From contig NZ_JACHDA010000001.1 of the NCBI RefSeq assembly GCF_014207235.1, forward strand, positions 248,001 to 312,000: DNA of 64,000 nt. The letters are read 5' to 3'. Below the pieces are notes generated by a model. That model had not been told where the DNA came from. It saw only the letters and a list, made by a program, of their open reading frames with translations, and did not search any database. Position 1 is the first letter of the stretch; the number at the start of each line of letters is the position of its first letter. Of this stretch, positions 8,560-17,053 are shown in pieces. The position numbers and the translations under genes were made by a program. The stretch is from Sphingopyxis sp. JAI128. GTDB taxonomy: Bacteria; Pseudomonadota; Alphaproteobacteria; Sphingomonadales; Sphingomonadaceae.

Positions 8560-9530
8560 TCGGGCACGGCGACGCCCAAAAGGCATTCCTCGAAGCGTGG
8601 CAGAGCGGCCGGCTGCACCACGCTTGGCTTCTTGCCGGTCCACAGGGGATGGGCAAAGGCGCCTTTGCCGATCACGTCGCACGGTTCCTCGTAACGCATG
8701 GCGCCTCGGGCGAGGCGGACTCGCTCGACGACCGCGGCGACGAAGCGGCGGCGCGGTTGGTCGATGCGGGAAACCATCCCGAAATTCTGCGTCTCGTTCG
8801 GCAGGCGAAAGAGAAAGCGAAGGATCTCGCACGCAACATCACGATCGAGCAGGTTCGCGAACTCAAGGCGCGGCTTCATTTTTCGCTCTCGCTTGGCGAA
8901 TGGCGCGTGATCATCGTCGATGCGATCGACGATCTCGAAGCCTCGGCATCGAACGCGCTGCTCAAGACGCTCGAGGAGCCACCGGCCAAGACGCTGTTTC
9001 TACTTGTCAGCCATTCCCCCGGACGCTTGCTGCCGACCATCCGATCGCGGTGTAGAAACCTTCGTTTTCAACCGGTTGATCATGACGTCATGACGGCGTG
9101 GCTGCACGAAATACGGCCGATGCTCGAAATGGCCGAGGTGCGCGCGATCGTCGCTGCGTCGGGCGGGGTCCCAGGCAAGGCGCTGGCGCTGATCGACAGC
9201 GACGTGGCGACGATGGAAAAGAAGCTGCTGGCTATTGCCAATTCGGGAGATCCCGAAAACCGGCTTCGCGAAGCGCTCGCCCGCGAAGTCGGCGGAACGA
9301 GCAATCGTGCGCGGCTCGAACTGGTGATCGATATCGTTCCCGGGCTTCTCGCGCGTCTCGCGCGCGAGAAGCCCGTTGCCGAGCTCTCGCCGGTCCTTGC
9401 GCAATGGGACCGCGTCCAGCGCACCGTGCGCGATGCGATCCGTGGCTCCTACGACGGATCGATGGTGGGGTTCGAAATCGGCAATTGCCTTGCCGAACTC
9501 GCACCGCGGCACGCGCGCCCGCCGCAGTAG
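8556..9530 (+). CDS. holB: DNA polymerase III delta' subunit
   Basis: 324 residues from the ATG overlapping the tmk stop. The N-terminal AAA+ fold has a P-loop-like GPQGMGKG at residues 28-35. It also has IIVDAIDDLEASASNALLKTLEEPP (split here into its Walker B-like and sensor parts) and the SRC motif in PTIRSRCRNL that supplies the arginine finger of clamp loaders. The cysteine zinc module seen in many delta' proteins is not evident. Delta' is part of the clamp-loader complex that opens the beta sliding clamp. metG starts 50 bp downstream. Confidence 0.9.
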   Translation: MIGHGDAQKAFLEAWQSGRLHHAWLLAGPQGMGKGAFADHVARFLVTHGASGEADSLDDRGDEAAARLVDAGNHPEILRLVRQAKEKAKDLARNITIEQVRELKARLHFSLSLGEWRVIIVDAIDDLEASASNALLKTLEEPPAKTLFLLVSHSPGRLLPTIRSRCRNLRFQPVDHDVMTAWLHEIRPMLEMAEVRAIVAASGGVPGKALALIDSDVATMEKKLLAIANSGDPENRLREALAREVGGTSNRARLELVIDIVPGLLARLAREKPVAELSPVLAQWDRVQRTVRDAIRGSYDGSMVGFEIGNCLAELAPRHARPPQ

Positions 9531-9580
9531 CCGGCACGCTGACGCTTTCCCTCACGCGCGCCAGCGGCTAAGGCGCGCGC

Positions 9581-11158
9581 ATGTCCGAAAACAACGCCCC
9601 CTTCTATATCACCACCGCGATCAGCTATCCCAATGGCCGTCCGCATATCGGCCACGCCTATGAAGCAATTGCTACCGATGTCATGGCGCGGTTCGAGCGC
9701 GCGCGCGGCCGCGACGTGCGGTTGACCACCGGCACCGACGAACATGGCCTCAAAATGTATCAGACGGCGCGCGACCAGGGCCGCGCCACCATCGAACTCG
9801 CCGATGAAATGTCGGGATATTTCCGTGAGATGTACGGCAAGCTGAATATCAGTTTCGATCATTTCATGCGCACGTCGGACCCCGCGCATCATGCCGCATC
9901 GCAGGCGCTGTGGCGCGCGATGGAGGCCAATGGCGATCTGTATCTCGACCGCTACGAAGGCTGGTATTCGGTTCGCGACGAGGCTTTCTACGACGAAAGC
10001 GAACTGGTGCAGGGGGAAGGGGAGGCCAAGCTCTCGCCGCAGGGCACGCCCGTCGAATGGACCGTCGAGGAAAGCTGGTTCTTCCGCTTGTCAGCCTACC
10101 AGGACAGGCTGCTCGCGCTCTACAACGAGAACCCCGATTTCATCCGCCCCGAAAGCCGCCGGAACGAGGTGATGCGCTTCGTCGAGGGCGGGCTCAAGGA
10201 CCTCAGCGTCTCGCGCACCAGTTTCGACTGGGGGGTGCCGGTGCCGGACTCGCCCGGCCATGTCATGTATGTTTGGGTCGACGCGCTCACCACCTATATG
10301 TCGGCGCTCGGTTTTCCCGATCAGGACGGCGAATGGGGCCAGTTCTGGCCTGCAGACATCCACATGATCGGCAAGGATATCGTTCGTTTTCATGCCGTTT
10401 ACTGGCCAGCTTTCCTGATGAGCGCGAAGCTTCCGCTGCCCAAGCAGGTGTTCGGCCACGGCTTCCTGCTCAACCGCGGCGAAAAAATGTCGAAGTCGCT
10501 CGGCAATGTCGTCGATCCAATGGAACTCGCGGAGCGTTTCGGCGTCGATGCGTTGCGCTATTATCTTCTCCGCGAAGTGAGCTTCGGACAGGACGGCAGC
10601 TATTCCGCCGAGGCGATCGTGCGCACCGCCAACGCCGATCTTGCGAACAGCTTCGGCAATCTAGCCCAGCGCAGTTTGTCTATGATTTTCAAGAATTTAG
10701 ATGGTAATCTTTCGGCAGATCATGCGCCTGCGCAGGCGGACAGCGACCTCCTCGCCGATCTCGCCGCAATGGCGACCGAACGCCTGCCGCGCGAATTCGA
10801 ACAGCTCGCTTTCTCGGTGGGGATAGAGGACTGGATCCGCGCCGTTTTCGCGTGCAACCAATATGTCGACACGCAAGCACCCTGGGCGCTGCGAAAGACC
10901 GATCCCGACCGCATGCGCGCGGTGCTGATGACGCTGTTCCAGGCGGTGCGCACGCTGGCAATCGCGATCCGTCCGGTCGTGCCGGCCGCCGCCGACAAGT
11001 TACTCGACCAGATGGGCATCGCAGAAAATGCGCGCGATTTTGCAGCGCTCGCCGACGCCGACTGGTTTGCGAATCTCGCCGCCAGCGGCTTCACCGTCGG
11101 CCAGCCGGTTCCGGTCTTCCCGCGCCTCGAACTTCCCGAAGGAGAGGGGGAGGCGTAA
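9581..11158 (+). CDS. metG: Methionyl-tRNA synthetase
   Basis: 525 residues. Class I synthetase motifs are clear: HIGH as HIGHAYEA at residues 22-25, the TGTDEHGLK segment, WVDALTTYMSALGFPD and the KMSKS loop at 302-306. The length and the direct end after the anticodon-binding helical domain (AIRPVVPAAADKLLDQMG) indicate the shorter form without a C-terminal EMAP-like dimerisation domain. It charges elongator and initiator tRNA with methionine. The stop TAA shares one base with the tatD start (TAATG). Confidence 0.96.
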   Translation: MSENNAPFYITTAISYPNGRPHIGHAYEAIATDVMARFERARGRDVRLTTGTDEHGLKMYQTARDQGRATIELADEMSGYFREMYGKLNISFDHFMRTSDPAHHAASQALWRAMEANGDLYLDRYEGWYSVRDEAFYDESELVQGEGEAKLSPQGTPVEWTVEESWFFRLSAYQDRLLALYNENPDFIRPESRRNEVMRFVEGGLKDLSVSRTSFDWGVPVPDSPGHVMYVWVDALTTYMSALGFPDQDGEWGQFWPADIHMIGKDIVRFHAVYWPAFLMSAKLPLPKQVFGHGFLLNRGEKMSKSLGNVVDPMELAERFGVDALRYYLLREVSFGQDGSYSAEAIVRTANADLANSFGNLAQRSLSMIFKNLDGNLSADHAPAQADSDLLADLAAMATERLPREFEQLAFSVGIEDWIRAVFACNQYVDTQAPWALRKTDPDRMRAVLMTLFQAVRTLAIAIRPVVPAAADKLLDQMGIAENARDFAALADADWFANLAASGFTVGQPVPVFPRLELPEGEGEA

Positions 11159-11934
11159 TGCTCGTCGATTCGCACTGCCACCTCAATTACAAAGGGCTCG
11201 CCGAACAGCAGGGCGACGTGCTGGCGCGCGCGCGCGCCAGAGGCGTCACCGCGATGCTCAACATCGCGACGCGCGAAAGCGAGTGGGACGACGTGCTCGC
11301 CGCCGCCGAAGCCAATGCCGATGTCTGGGCCAGCGTCGGCATCCATCCACACGATGCCGACAATCATCCCGATATCGACACCGCGAAGCTGGTCGAGCGC
11401 GCCGCGCATCCCCGGGTCATCGGGATCGGCGAGACCGGGCTCGATTATTATTACGACAAGAGCGATCGCGTGCGGCAGCAGGACAGTTTCCGCCGCCATA
11501 TCCGCGCATCGCAGGCAACCGGATTGCCGGTCATCGTCCACACCCGCGACGCCGAGGCCGACACGCTAGCGCTGCTGGGCGAGGAGATGGGCAGGGCGAT
11601 CTTCCCCGGCGTGATTCACTGCTTCACCGCCAGCGACGATTTCGCGCGCAAGGCGCTCGACCTCGGCCTGTTCATTTCGATCTCGGGCATCGTGACCTTC
11701 AAAAATGCCGCGGAGCTTCAGGCGACCGCCAAATGGCTGCCGCAGGATCGGCTGCTCATCGAAACCGATTCCCCTTTCCTTGCTCCCGTCCCGCACCGCG
11801 GCAAGACTGGCGAGCCGGCGTTCGTCGCCGACACGCTCGCCTTCCTCGCCGACCTGCGCGGCGATGACGAGGAGGCGCTTTCGGCGGCAACAAGCGCCAA
11901 TTTCTATGCGCTTTTCAACAAGGCGGCGCCATGA
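11158..11934 (+). CDS. tatD: TatD family metal-dependent hydrolase (DNase)
   Basis: 258 residues from the ATG at 11158. The metal ligands of TatD enzymes are visible in order: DSHCHLN (His6, His8), IGETGLDYYY, VIVHTRDA, GVIHCFTAS and IETDSPF. The family folds as a TIM barrel and removes nucleotides from DNA 3' ends; some members have other hydrolase roles. It sits between metG and an MBL hydrolase, an arrangement frequent in alphaproteobacteria. The next gene begins 13 bp later. Confidence 0.94.
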   Translation: MLVDSHCHLNYKGLAEQQGDVLARARARGVTAMLNIATRESEWDDVLAAAEANADVWASVGIHPHDADNHPDIDTAKLVERAAHPRVIGIGETGLDYYYDKSDRVRQQDSFRRHIRASQATGLPVIVHTRDAEADTLALLGEEMGRAIFPGVIHCFTASDDFARKALDLGLFISISGIVTFKNAAELQATAKWLPQDRLLIETDSPFLAPVPHRGKTGEPAFVADTLAFLADLRGDDEEALSAATSANFYALFNKAAP

Positions 11935-11947
11935 CGCCAGGCGCGAT

Positions 11948-12712
11948 ATGAAGGTCCGGATCCTGGGCTGTGGCACGTCTTCGGGCGTCCCGCGCATTGG
12001 TAATGATTGGGGGCAGTGCGACTCCGACAATGTGCGCAACCTGCGTAGCCGCGCGTCGATCATGGTCTCGCTCGGCGGCTTTCGTATCCTCGTCGACACT
12101 AGCCCCGACATGCGGCTCCAACTGCTCGACGCCGGGGTCGGCGAACTCGACGCCGTCATCTGGACGCACGAACATGCCGATCACACGCACGGTCTCGACG
12201 ACCTGCGGCAGGTCATGCACCTGCGCCGCTCGCCGGTCCCGGTTTATGCCCGCAACCATGTTCTCGACATCCTCAAATGGCGCTTCACTTATGCCTTTGC
12301 GGGAAATGCGGGTTATCCCGCGTCGGTCGATCCGATCGATCTGCACGATCACCAGTCGATCGGCCCGATCGAAGTGTCGGCGATCGAAATGCCGCATGGT
12401 CCGATCAAGGCAACCGGCCTGATCTTCAGCGACGGCGCGCACAAGGTCGCCTATGCTACTGATTTCTCTAAATTTACTGACGAGATGGTCGAATTTTTCC
12501 AGGGCGTGGACCTGTTCGTGATCGACGCGCTGCGCCGCTATCCGCATCCGACGCATCCGCATCTCGCCATGACGCTCGAAGGGCTTGCGAAGGTCGGTCA
12601 TCCACGCGCGATCATCACGCATATGGACAACACGATGGATTATGACGACCTTGCGGCCGAATTGCCGCCGGGCGTCGAGCCCGGGTACGACGGATTGGAG
12701 GTGCAGCTATGA
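11948..12712 (+). CDS. MBL fold metallohydrolase (PhnP-like)
   Basis: 254 residues from the ATG at 11948, whose product starts MKVRILGCGTSSGVPRIG, a typical PhnP/RNase Z-like beginning. The metal motif is H74-x-H76-x-D78-H79 (THEHADHTHG). Further ligand-bearing segments are MPHG near residue 145, ATDFSKFTDE and ITHMDNT near the end. Related proteins act as cyclic phosphodiesterases, but without a phn context here the substrate is open. The stop overlaps the small downstream gene by ATGA. Confidence 0.9.
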   Translation: MKVRILGCGTSSGVPRIGNDWGQCDSDNVRNLRSRASIMVSLGGFRILVDTSPDMRLQLLDAGVGELDAVIWTHEHADHTHGLDDLRQVMHLRRSPVPVYARNHVLDILKWRFTYAFAGNAGYPASVDPIDLHDHQSIGPIEVSAIEMPHGPIKATGLIFSDGAHKVAYATDFSKFTDEMVEFFQGVDLFVIDALRRYPHPTHPHLAMTLEGLAKVGHPRAIITHMDNTMDYDDLAAELPPGVEPGYDGLEVQL

Positions 12713-12885
12713 CCGGTGACACGACCGTCCAGATCCTGTGGTTCGCCGGCGCGTTCGCGCTGGTGCTGAGTTCGCTGCTCGCGCGGCGCTTGCCGATGGC
12801 CGACTGGGTCAAAATGGCGCTCGCGTGGGTCGCGATCTTTGGACTGGTATTCCTCGTCATCCGGGCGTGGCAGGCGGCGACGTAA
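12709..12885 (+). CDS. Small membrane protein, 58 residues
   Basis: An ATG at 12709 overlaps the stop of the MBL hydrolase gene (ATGA) and the frame runs to TAA at 12883-12885. The product has two hydrophobic segments, ILWFAGAFALVLSSLLA (residues 9-25) and MALAWVAIFGLVFLVI (36-51), separated by RRLPMADWVK. The pattern resembles the two-helix N-terminal region of TIGR02281-type aspartic protease proteins of alphaproteobacteria, but here no protease domain follows. It may be a free-standing small membrane protein or the remnant of such a gene; I cannot tell which. Overlap coupling supports real translation. Confidence 0.65.
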   Translation: MTGDTTVQILWFAGAFALVLSSLLARRLPMADWVKMALAWVAIFGLVFLVIRAWQAAT

Positions 12886-12950
12886 CGCTTGAGGGCCTCC
12901 TCCCTCGTTCACCATTCAATTTAACATAATATATATTATCGGATAATTAT

Positions 12951-13724
12951 ATGGCCGACGCCGAAATGCTGCCCCCCGTCGATCGCCTCCTCGCGATCAT
13001 GCGCCAACTGCGCAATCCCGAGGGCGGATGCGAATGGGATCTGGCGCAAAGCTTCGCGACGATCGCGCCTTATACGATCGAGGAAGCCTATGAGGTTTCC
13101 GACGCGATTGCCGACGGCGATCCGGCGGCGATTTGCGACGAGCTTGGCGACTTGTTGTTGCAGGTCGTCTTTCACAGCCAGATCGCAACCGACGAAGGCC
13201 TGTTCGGTTTCGACGACGTCGCCAACGCGATCAGCGACAAGATGGAGCGCCGCCACCCGCATATTTTCGGCGATGGCAAGACCGACGATGTTCGCCAGCA
13301 ATGGGAACAGATCAAGGCGGCCGAGCGATCGGCCGATGGTGCTGCGGGCGCGCTCGCGGGCGTCGCGTCATCCCTGCCCGCGCTGCTGCGCGCGCAAAAA
13401 CTCCAGGGCCGCGCCGCGCGCGTCGGCTTCGACTGGCCCGACACCGACGGACCGCGCGCGAAGATCGACGAGGAACTCGCCGAGGTCGCCAAGGCCGCCG
13501 ACGATGCCGAGCGTCATGAGGAGATCGGCGACCTGCTGTTCGCGGTGGTCAACTATGCCCGCAAACTCGGCATCGACGCCGAAGGTGCGCTGCGCGATGC
13601 CAATCTGAAATTCGCGCGGCGCTTTGCCGCCATGGAAGATCGCGCCGGCGGAAGCATCGCCGGACTATCGCTCGACGATCAGGAAGAGCATTGGGTTGCG
13701 GTCAAGGCCGCGGAGCGTCCTTAG
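12951..13724 (+). CDS. mazG: Nucleoside triphosphate pyrophosphohydrolase MazG
   Basis: 257 residues from the ATG at 12951, just after an AT-rich stretch (about 12918-12950) that stands out in this GC-rich DNA and could hold its promoter. Two MazG modules are visible: the first with CEWDLAQSF, EEAYEVSDAI and DELGDLLLQVVFHSQIA, the second with KIDEELAEVAKA and EEIGDLLFAVVN. The E-x-x-E and E-x-x-D ligands bind magnesium. MazG hydrolyses NTPs to NMP and PPi and lowers unwanted nucleotides. Its 3' end overlaps the convergent hflX by 23 bp. Confidence 0.94.
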   Translation: MADAEMLPPVDRLLAIMRQLRNPEGGCEWDLAQSFATIAPYTIEEAYEVSDAIADGDPAAICDELGDLLLQVVFHSQIATDEGLFGFDDVANAISDKMERRHPHIFGDGKTDDVRQQWEQIKAAERSADGAAGALAGVASSLPALLRAQKLQGRAARVGFDWPDTDGPRAKIDEELAEVAKAADDAERHEEIGDLLFAVVNYARKLGIDAEGALRDANLKFARRFAAMEDRAGGSIAGLSLDDQEEHWVAVKAAERP

Positions 13725-15054
13725 CCGGCCATAGCCGCTCGAACCGTGCGCTGTCGGCGGGATCGAGGCGGACGGTCAGGACATGACCTTCGCCCTGCTG
13801 TTCATCGGCGAGAACTTCGCCGCGTGCGTGAAGCCACGCCGCCGCCTCGCCCTCGCCATAGCCCAGATAAATGCGGCGTAGCTGATGCTGCGCGGTCAGT
13901 TGCGACGCCATCAGAACGCGCGCGGCTTCGACGCCTTCTCCCGTTACCGCAGAGATGACCGCGACGTCGGGCCGCCGCGCCGCCATCTCCTCGATCGCCG
14001 CGCGCTCATCGGCACCGGCGGTGTCGATCTTGTTCCAGATTTCGATCTGCGGAACCGCGACGGGGGCATCCCCCTCCCCGTCGTCCTGCGGGCCGTTTAC
14101 GCCGAGCGAGTCAAGAATGGCGCGCACATCGTCATATTGTGCCTCGCTGTCGGGATGGACGATGTCGCGGACGTGGACGATCAGATCTGCGGTCGTCACC
14201 TCTTCTAGCGTCGCGCGGAAAGCGGCAACCAGCTGCGTGGGCAGGTCGGACACGAAACCGACCGTGTCCGACAGGATCGCCTTTTCGATGCCGGGCAGCC
14301 CGATTTCGCGCATCGTCGGGTCAAGCGTGGCAAAGAGCATGTCTTCCGCCATGACGTCACTTCCCGTCAAGCGGTTGAAGAAGGTCGATTTTCCGGCATT
14401 GGTATATCCGACCAGCGCGACGACGGGCCAAGGTGCGCGCTGGCGTTTCGATCGCTGCAGTTGGCGGGTGCGCCGTGCATCATCGAGACTGCGGCGGATA
14501 CGCGCCATGCGGTTTCGGATCATCCGCCGGTCGGCCTCGATCTGCGTTTCGCCGGGGCCGCCGAGGAAACCGAAGCCGCCGCGCTGGCGTTCGAGGTGCG
14601 TCCAACTACGCACGAGCCGCCCCGCCTGATAGTCGAGATGCGCCAGTTCAACCTGCAACCGTCCTTCGGCCGTCGCAGCGCGCTCACCGAAGATTTCGAG
14701 GATCAGTCCGGTGCGGTCGATGACCTTGGTACCGAAGGCGGTCTCGAGATTGCGCTGCTGGATCGGGGTAAGCGCAGCATCGACGACGACAAGTTGGACG
14801 CCCTTCGCCGCAATTTCGGGCGCGATCGCATCGATCTGGCCGACGCCGAGCAGCGTCGCGGCGCGCGTCTGGCGCAATCGCAGCGTATGAACCGCAACGA
14901 CATCGAGCCCGATCGCTAGCGCCAGTCCCCGCGCCTCCTCGGCGCGCGCGTCAAGGTCGCGCGCCAGGCGCTGGCTATGCCATTCGGGCACCACGACGAG
15001 TGCGGCAGCGCCGCGGGTTACCTCGTCTTCATTGTCGATTGTCGGGTCGATCAG
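13702..15054 (-). CDS. hflX: GTPase HflX (apparent CTG start)
   Basis: A 50S-binding GTPase of the Obg-HflX superfamily. The N-terminal domain has [20 protein letters not shown] and the HflX signature [15 protein letters not shown]. The G domain follows with [22 protein letters not shown] and NKID. No ATG, GTG or TTG precedes the conserved strand ALVVVPEW: the first standard start is a GTG at 14994 that would cut this strand. The frame stays open upstream to a CTG at 15054-15052 overlapping the hfq stop (CTGA), giving 450 residues starting [16 protein letters not shown] annotate that start tentatively. The C-terminus overlaps convergent mazG. Confidence 0.88.
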   Translation of the reverse strand: MIDPTIDNEDEVTRGAAALVVVPEWHSQRLARDLDARAEEARGLALAIGLDVVAVHTLRLRQTRAATLLGVGQIDAIAPEIAAKGVQLVVVDAALTPIQQRNLETAFGTKVIDRTGLILEIFGERAATAEGRLQVELAHLDYQAGRLVRSWTHLERQRGGFGFLGGPGETQIEADRRMIRNRMARIRRSLDDARRTRQLQRSKRQRAPWPVVALVGYTNAGKSTFFNRLTGSDVMAEDMLFATLDPTMREIGLPGIEKAILSDTVGFVSDLPTQLVAAFRATLEEVTTADLIVHVRDIVHPDSEAQYDDVRAILDSLGVNGPQDDGEGDAPVAVPQIEIWNKIDTAGADERAAIEEMAARRPDVAVISAVTGEGVEAARVLMASQLTAQHQLRRIYLGYGEGEAAAWLHARGEVLADEQQGEGHVLTVRLDPADSARFERLWPAKDAPRP

Positions 15055-15554
15055 GCGTCGTCCGCTTCGCCGTCAGCCTCGCCGCTGTCGGTCAGGTTGA
15101 TCGGACCGTTCGGCTGAACCGTCGAAATCGCGTGTTTGTAGACGAGCTGAACCTGCCGCTCGCGCTCGAGCAGCATGCAGAACAGGTCGAACGCCACGAT
15201 ATCGCCTTGCAGCATCACGCCGTTGACGAGGAACATCGTCACCGATTCGTCGGACCTGCGCACGGCGTTCAGGAAAACATCCTGAAGTGCCTTGCCCTTG
15301 CCGGCGGGCGCATCGCGCAGATTGTCGCCGAGCAGCGCAAGATCGAAGTCGTGCGACGGCATCACGGTCGAGATCGCATGCTTGTAAACAAGCTGCGACT
15401 GCCCGTCGCGACGAAGCAGCAACGAAAAATTGTCAAACCAGGTGATGATGCCCTGCAATTTGACGCCCTTGACCAGGAACATGGTCACCGGCGTCTTGCT
15501 GCGACGCACCGCATTGAGGAAGAGATCCTGGAGATTCTGATTCTTATCGGACAT
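15051..15554 (-). CDS. hfq: RNA chaperone Hfq with two tandem Sm domains
   Basis: 167 residues from the ATG at 15554, preceded by a strong Shine-Dalgarno (CAGGAGG on the minus strand). The protein carries two complete Hfq units instead of one. Unit 1 has [30 protein letters not shown] and VYKHAISTV; unit 2 repeats this with [30 protein letters not shown] and [30 protein letters not shown] linker joins them, and the tail is acidic. Hfq rings bind sRNAs and mRNAs. An 8-bp hairpin without a T-run (15623-15646) lies in the gap behind ntrX. The stop overlaps the proposed hflX start. Confidence 0.96.
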   Translation of the reverse strand: MSDKNQNLQDLFLNAVRRSKTPVTMFLVKGVKLQGIITWFDNFSLLLRRDGQSQLVYKHAISTVMPSHDFDLALLGDNLRDAPAGKGKALQDVFLNAVRRSDESVTMFLVNGVMLQGDIVAFDLFCMLLERERQVQLVYKHAISTVQPNGPINLTDSGEADGEADDA

Positions 15555-15673
15555 ATTTGCCTCCTGTTCTTGGCGGCGGAGCCGCGTTTCGATGCTCGGT
15601 AGCCCCGGCATCTTTGACCTTCTTTGCCGCGTCACTATGCGGCAAACCATAAAGGACGTCTAGCGCAAAGCCG

Positions 15674-17053
15674 TCAGCCTTCACCGTCCGAACTCTCGGT
15701 AAGCCCCAAAAGTTTCAGTTTTCGGTGCAGCGCGGATCTTTCCATCCCGATGAAGCTCGCGGTGCGCGAGATATTGCCCGAAAAGCGGTTGATCTGGATG
15801 CGTAGATATTCGCGCTCGAAATTCTCGCGCGCCTCCTTGAGCGGGATGGCCGTGATCGATTCCGAATTAGGAAGGATATCGGCCCCTCCGCGCACCAGTT
15901 CGGCGGGCAGCATGTCGGCGTCGATCCGGTTCAGTCGGTCGCTGGGTGCAAGGATCATCACGCGTTCGATGACGTTTCTGAGTTCGCGGACGTTACCAGG
16001 CCATTCATGCGCCTGGAGCGCTGCCATTGCTTCCGAGCTGATCTCGGGTGGCGGGACGCGGCGATCGGCAGCGTAGCGGCGAATATAATGGTCGCAAAGA
16101 CTCGCGATATCATCGCGCCGTTCGCGCAACGGCGGAATATGCACCGGGACGACGTTGAGCCGGTAATAAAGATCCTCGCGAAACCGGCTTTCGGCGATTT
16201 CGGTCATCAAGTCGCGCGCCGACCCCGAAATGATGCGTACATCGACGCGGATCATCGTGCGCCCCCCGACGCGCGTGAAGCTCTGATCGGTGAGGACACG
16301 CAGGACCTTTCCCTGCGTCGTGAGGGGCATGTCGGCAACCTCGTCGAGGAACAGCGTGCCGCCGTGCGCCTGTTCGAGCAACCCGACGCGGATCGAGCCG
16401 TCCTCAGCCTCCGACCCGAATAATTCGATCTCGACCGTTTCAGGGTCCATGCGCGCCGAGGAAATGACGCGGAATGGCGCATTCTGCCGCCCGCTCCAGC
16501 CGTGCAGGACGCGCGCGGCGACCTCCTTGCCGACGCCGGGCGCGCCGGTGATCAGCACGCGGCTACCCGTCCCCGCCACGCGCTTTAGCGTCGCGCGGAC
16601 ATTGTTGATCGCGGCGCTCGTCCCGGTGAGTTCGTCCGACGGCCCCGCTTTTTCGCGGAGTTGCTCATATTCGAATTTCAGCCGTTCGCTTTCGGTAGCG
16701 CGTGCGACGAGATGGAGCAGACGCGACGCCTCGAACGGCTTTTCGATAAAGTCGAACGCGCCGCGGCGGATCGCCGCCACCGCGGTGTCGAGCCCGCCGT
16801 GCCCTGAGATGACGATGATCGGCAGCGTCGGATCGAACGCCTTGATCGCCTCGACAAGACCCAGCCCGTCGAGTCGCGACCCCTGCAGCCAGACGTCGAT
16901 CAGCGCCAGCGAGGGACGTCGCTGGCGGATCGCTTCGAGCGCCGAATCGCTGTCGGAGGCGGTGCGCGCCTCATAGCCTTCGTCTTCCATGACCCCGGCG
17001 ACGAGGTCGCAGATGTCGCGTTCGTCGTCGACGATCAGAATATCAAGCGCCAT
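15674..17053 (-). CDS. ntrX: NtrX-type response regulator lacking the GAFTGA loop
   Basis: 459 residues from the ATG at 17053 (MALDILIVDDERD). The receiver domain (about 1-120) has the phosphoacceptor in ALIDVWL. The AAA+ domain has the Walker A GAPGVGKE and Walker [14 protein letters not shown], and a Fis-type helix-turn-helix ends the protein (NISRTASFIGMERSALHRKLK). Where sigma54 activators carry GAFTGA, this protein reads ELFGSEAEDGSIRVGLLEQA, so the sigma54-contact loop is absent. It probably regulates in another way than classical open-complex activation. The start overlaps the end of ntrY by 11 bp. Confidence 0.93.
   Translation of the reverse strand: MALDILIVDDERDICDLVAGVMEDEGYEARTASDSDSALEAIRQRRPSLALIDVWLQGSRLDGLGLVEAIKAFDPTLPIIVISGHGGLDTAVAAIRRGAFDFIEKPFEASRLLHLVARATESERLKFEYEQLREKAGPSDELTGTSAAINNVRATLKRVAGTGSRVLITGAPGVGKEVAARVLHGWSGRQNAPFRVISSARMDPETVEIELFGSEAEDGSIRVGLLEQAHGGTLFLDEVADMPLTTQGKVLRVLTDQSFTRVGGRTMIRVDVRIISGSARDLMTEIAESRFREDLYYRLNVVPVHIPPLRERRDDIASLCDHYIRRYAADRRVPPPEISSEAMAALQAHEWPGNVRELRNVIERVMILAPSDRLNRIDADMLPAELVRGGADILPNSESITAIPLKEARENFEREYLRIQINRFSGNISRTASFIGMERSALHRKLKLLGLTESSDGEG

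Noticed and set aside
15623-15646. Hairpin between ntrX and hfq considered as a terminator
   Set aside because: 8-bp stem with an 8-nt loop and no T-run in either direction; at most a weak processing or attenuation structure.
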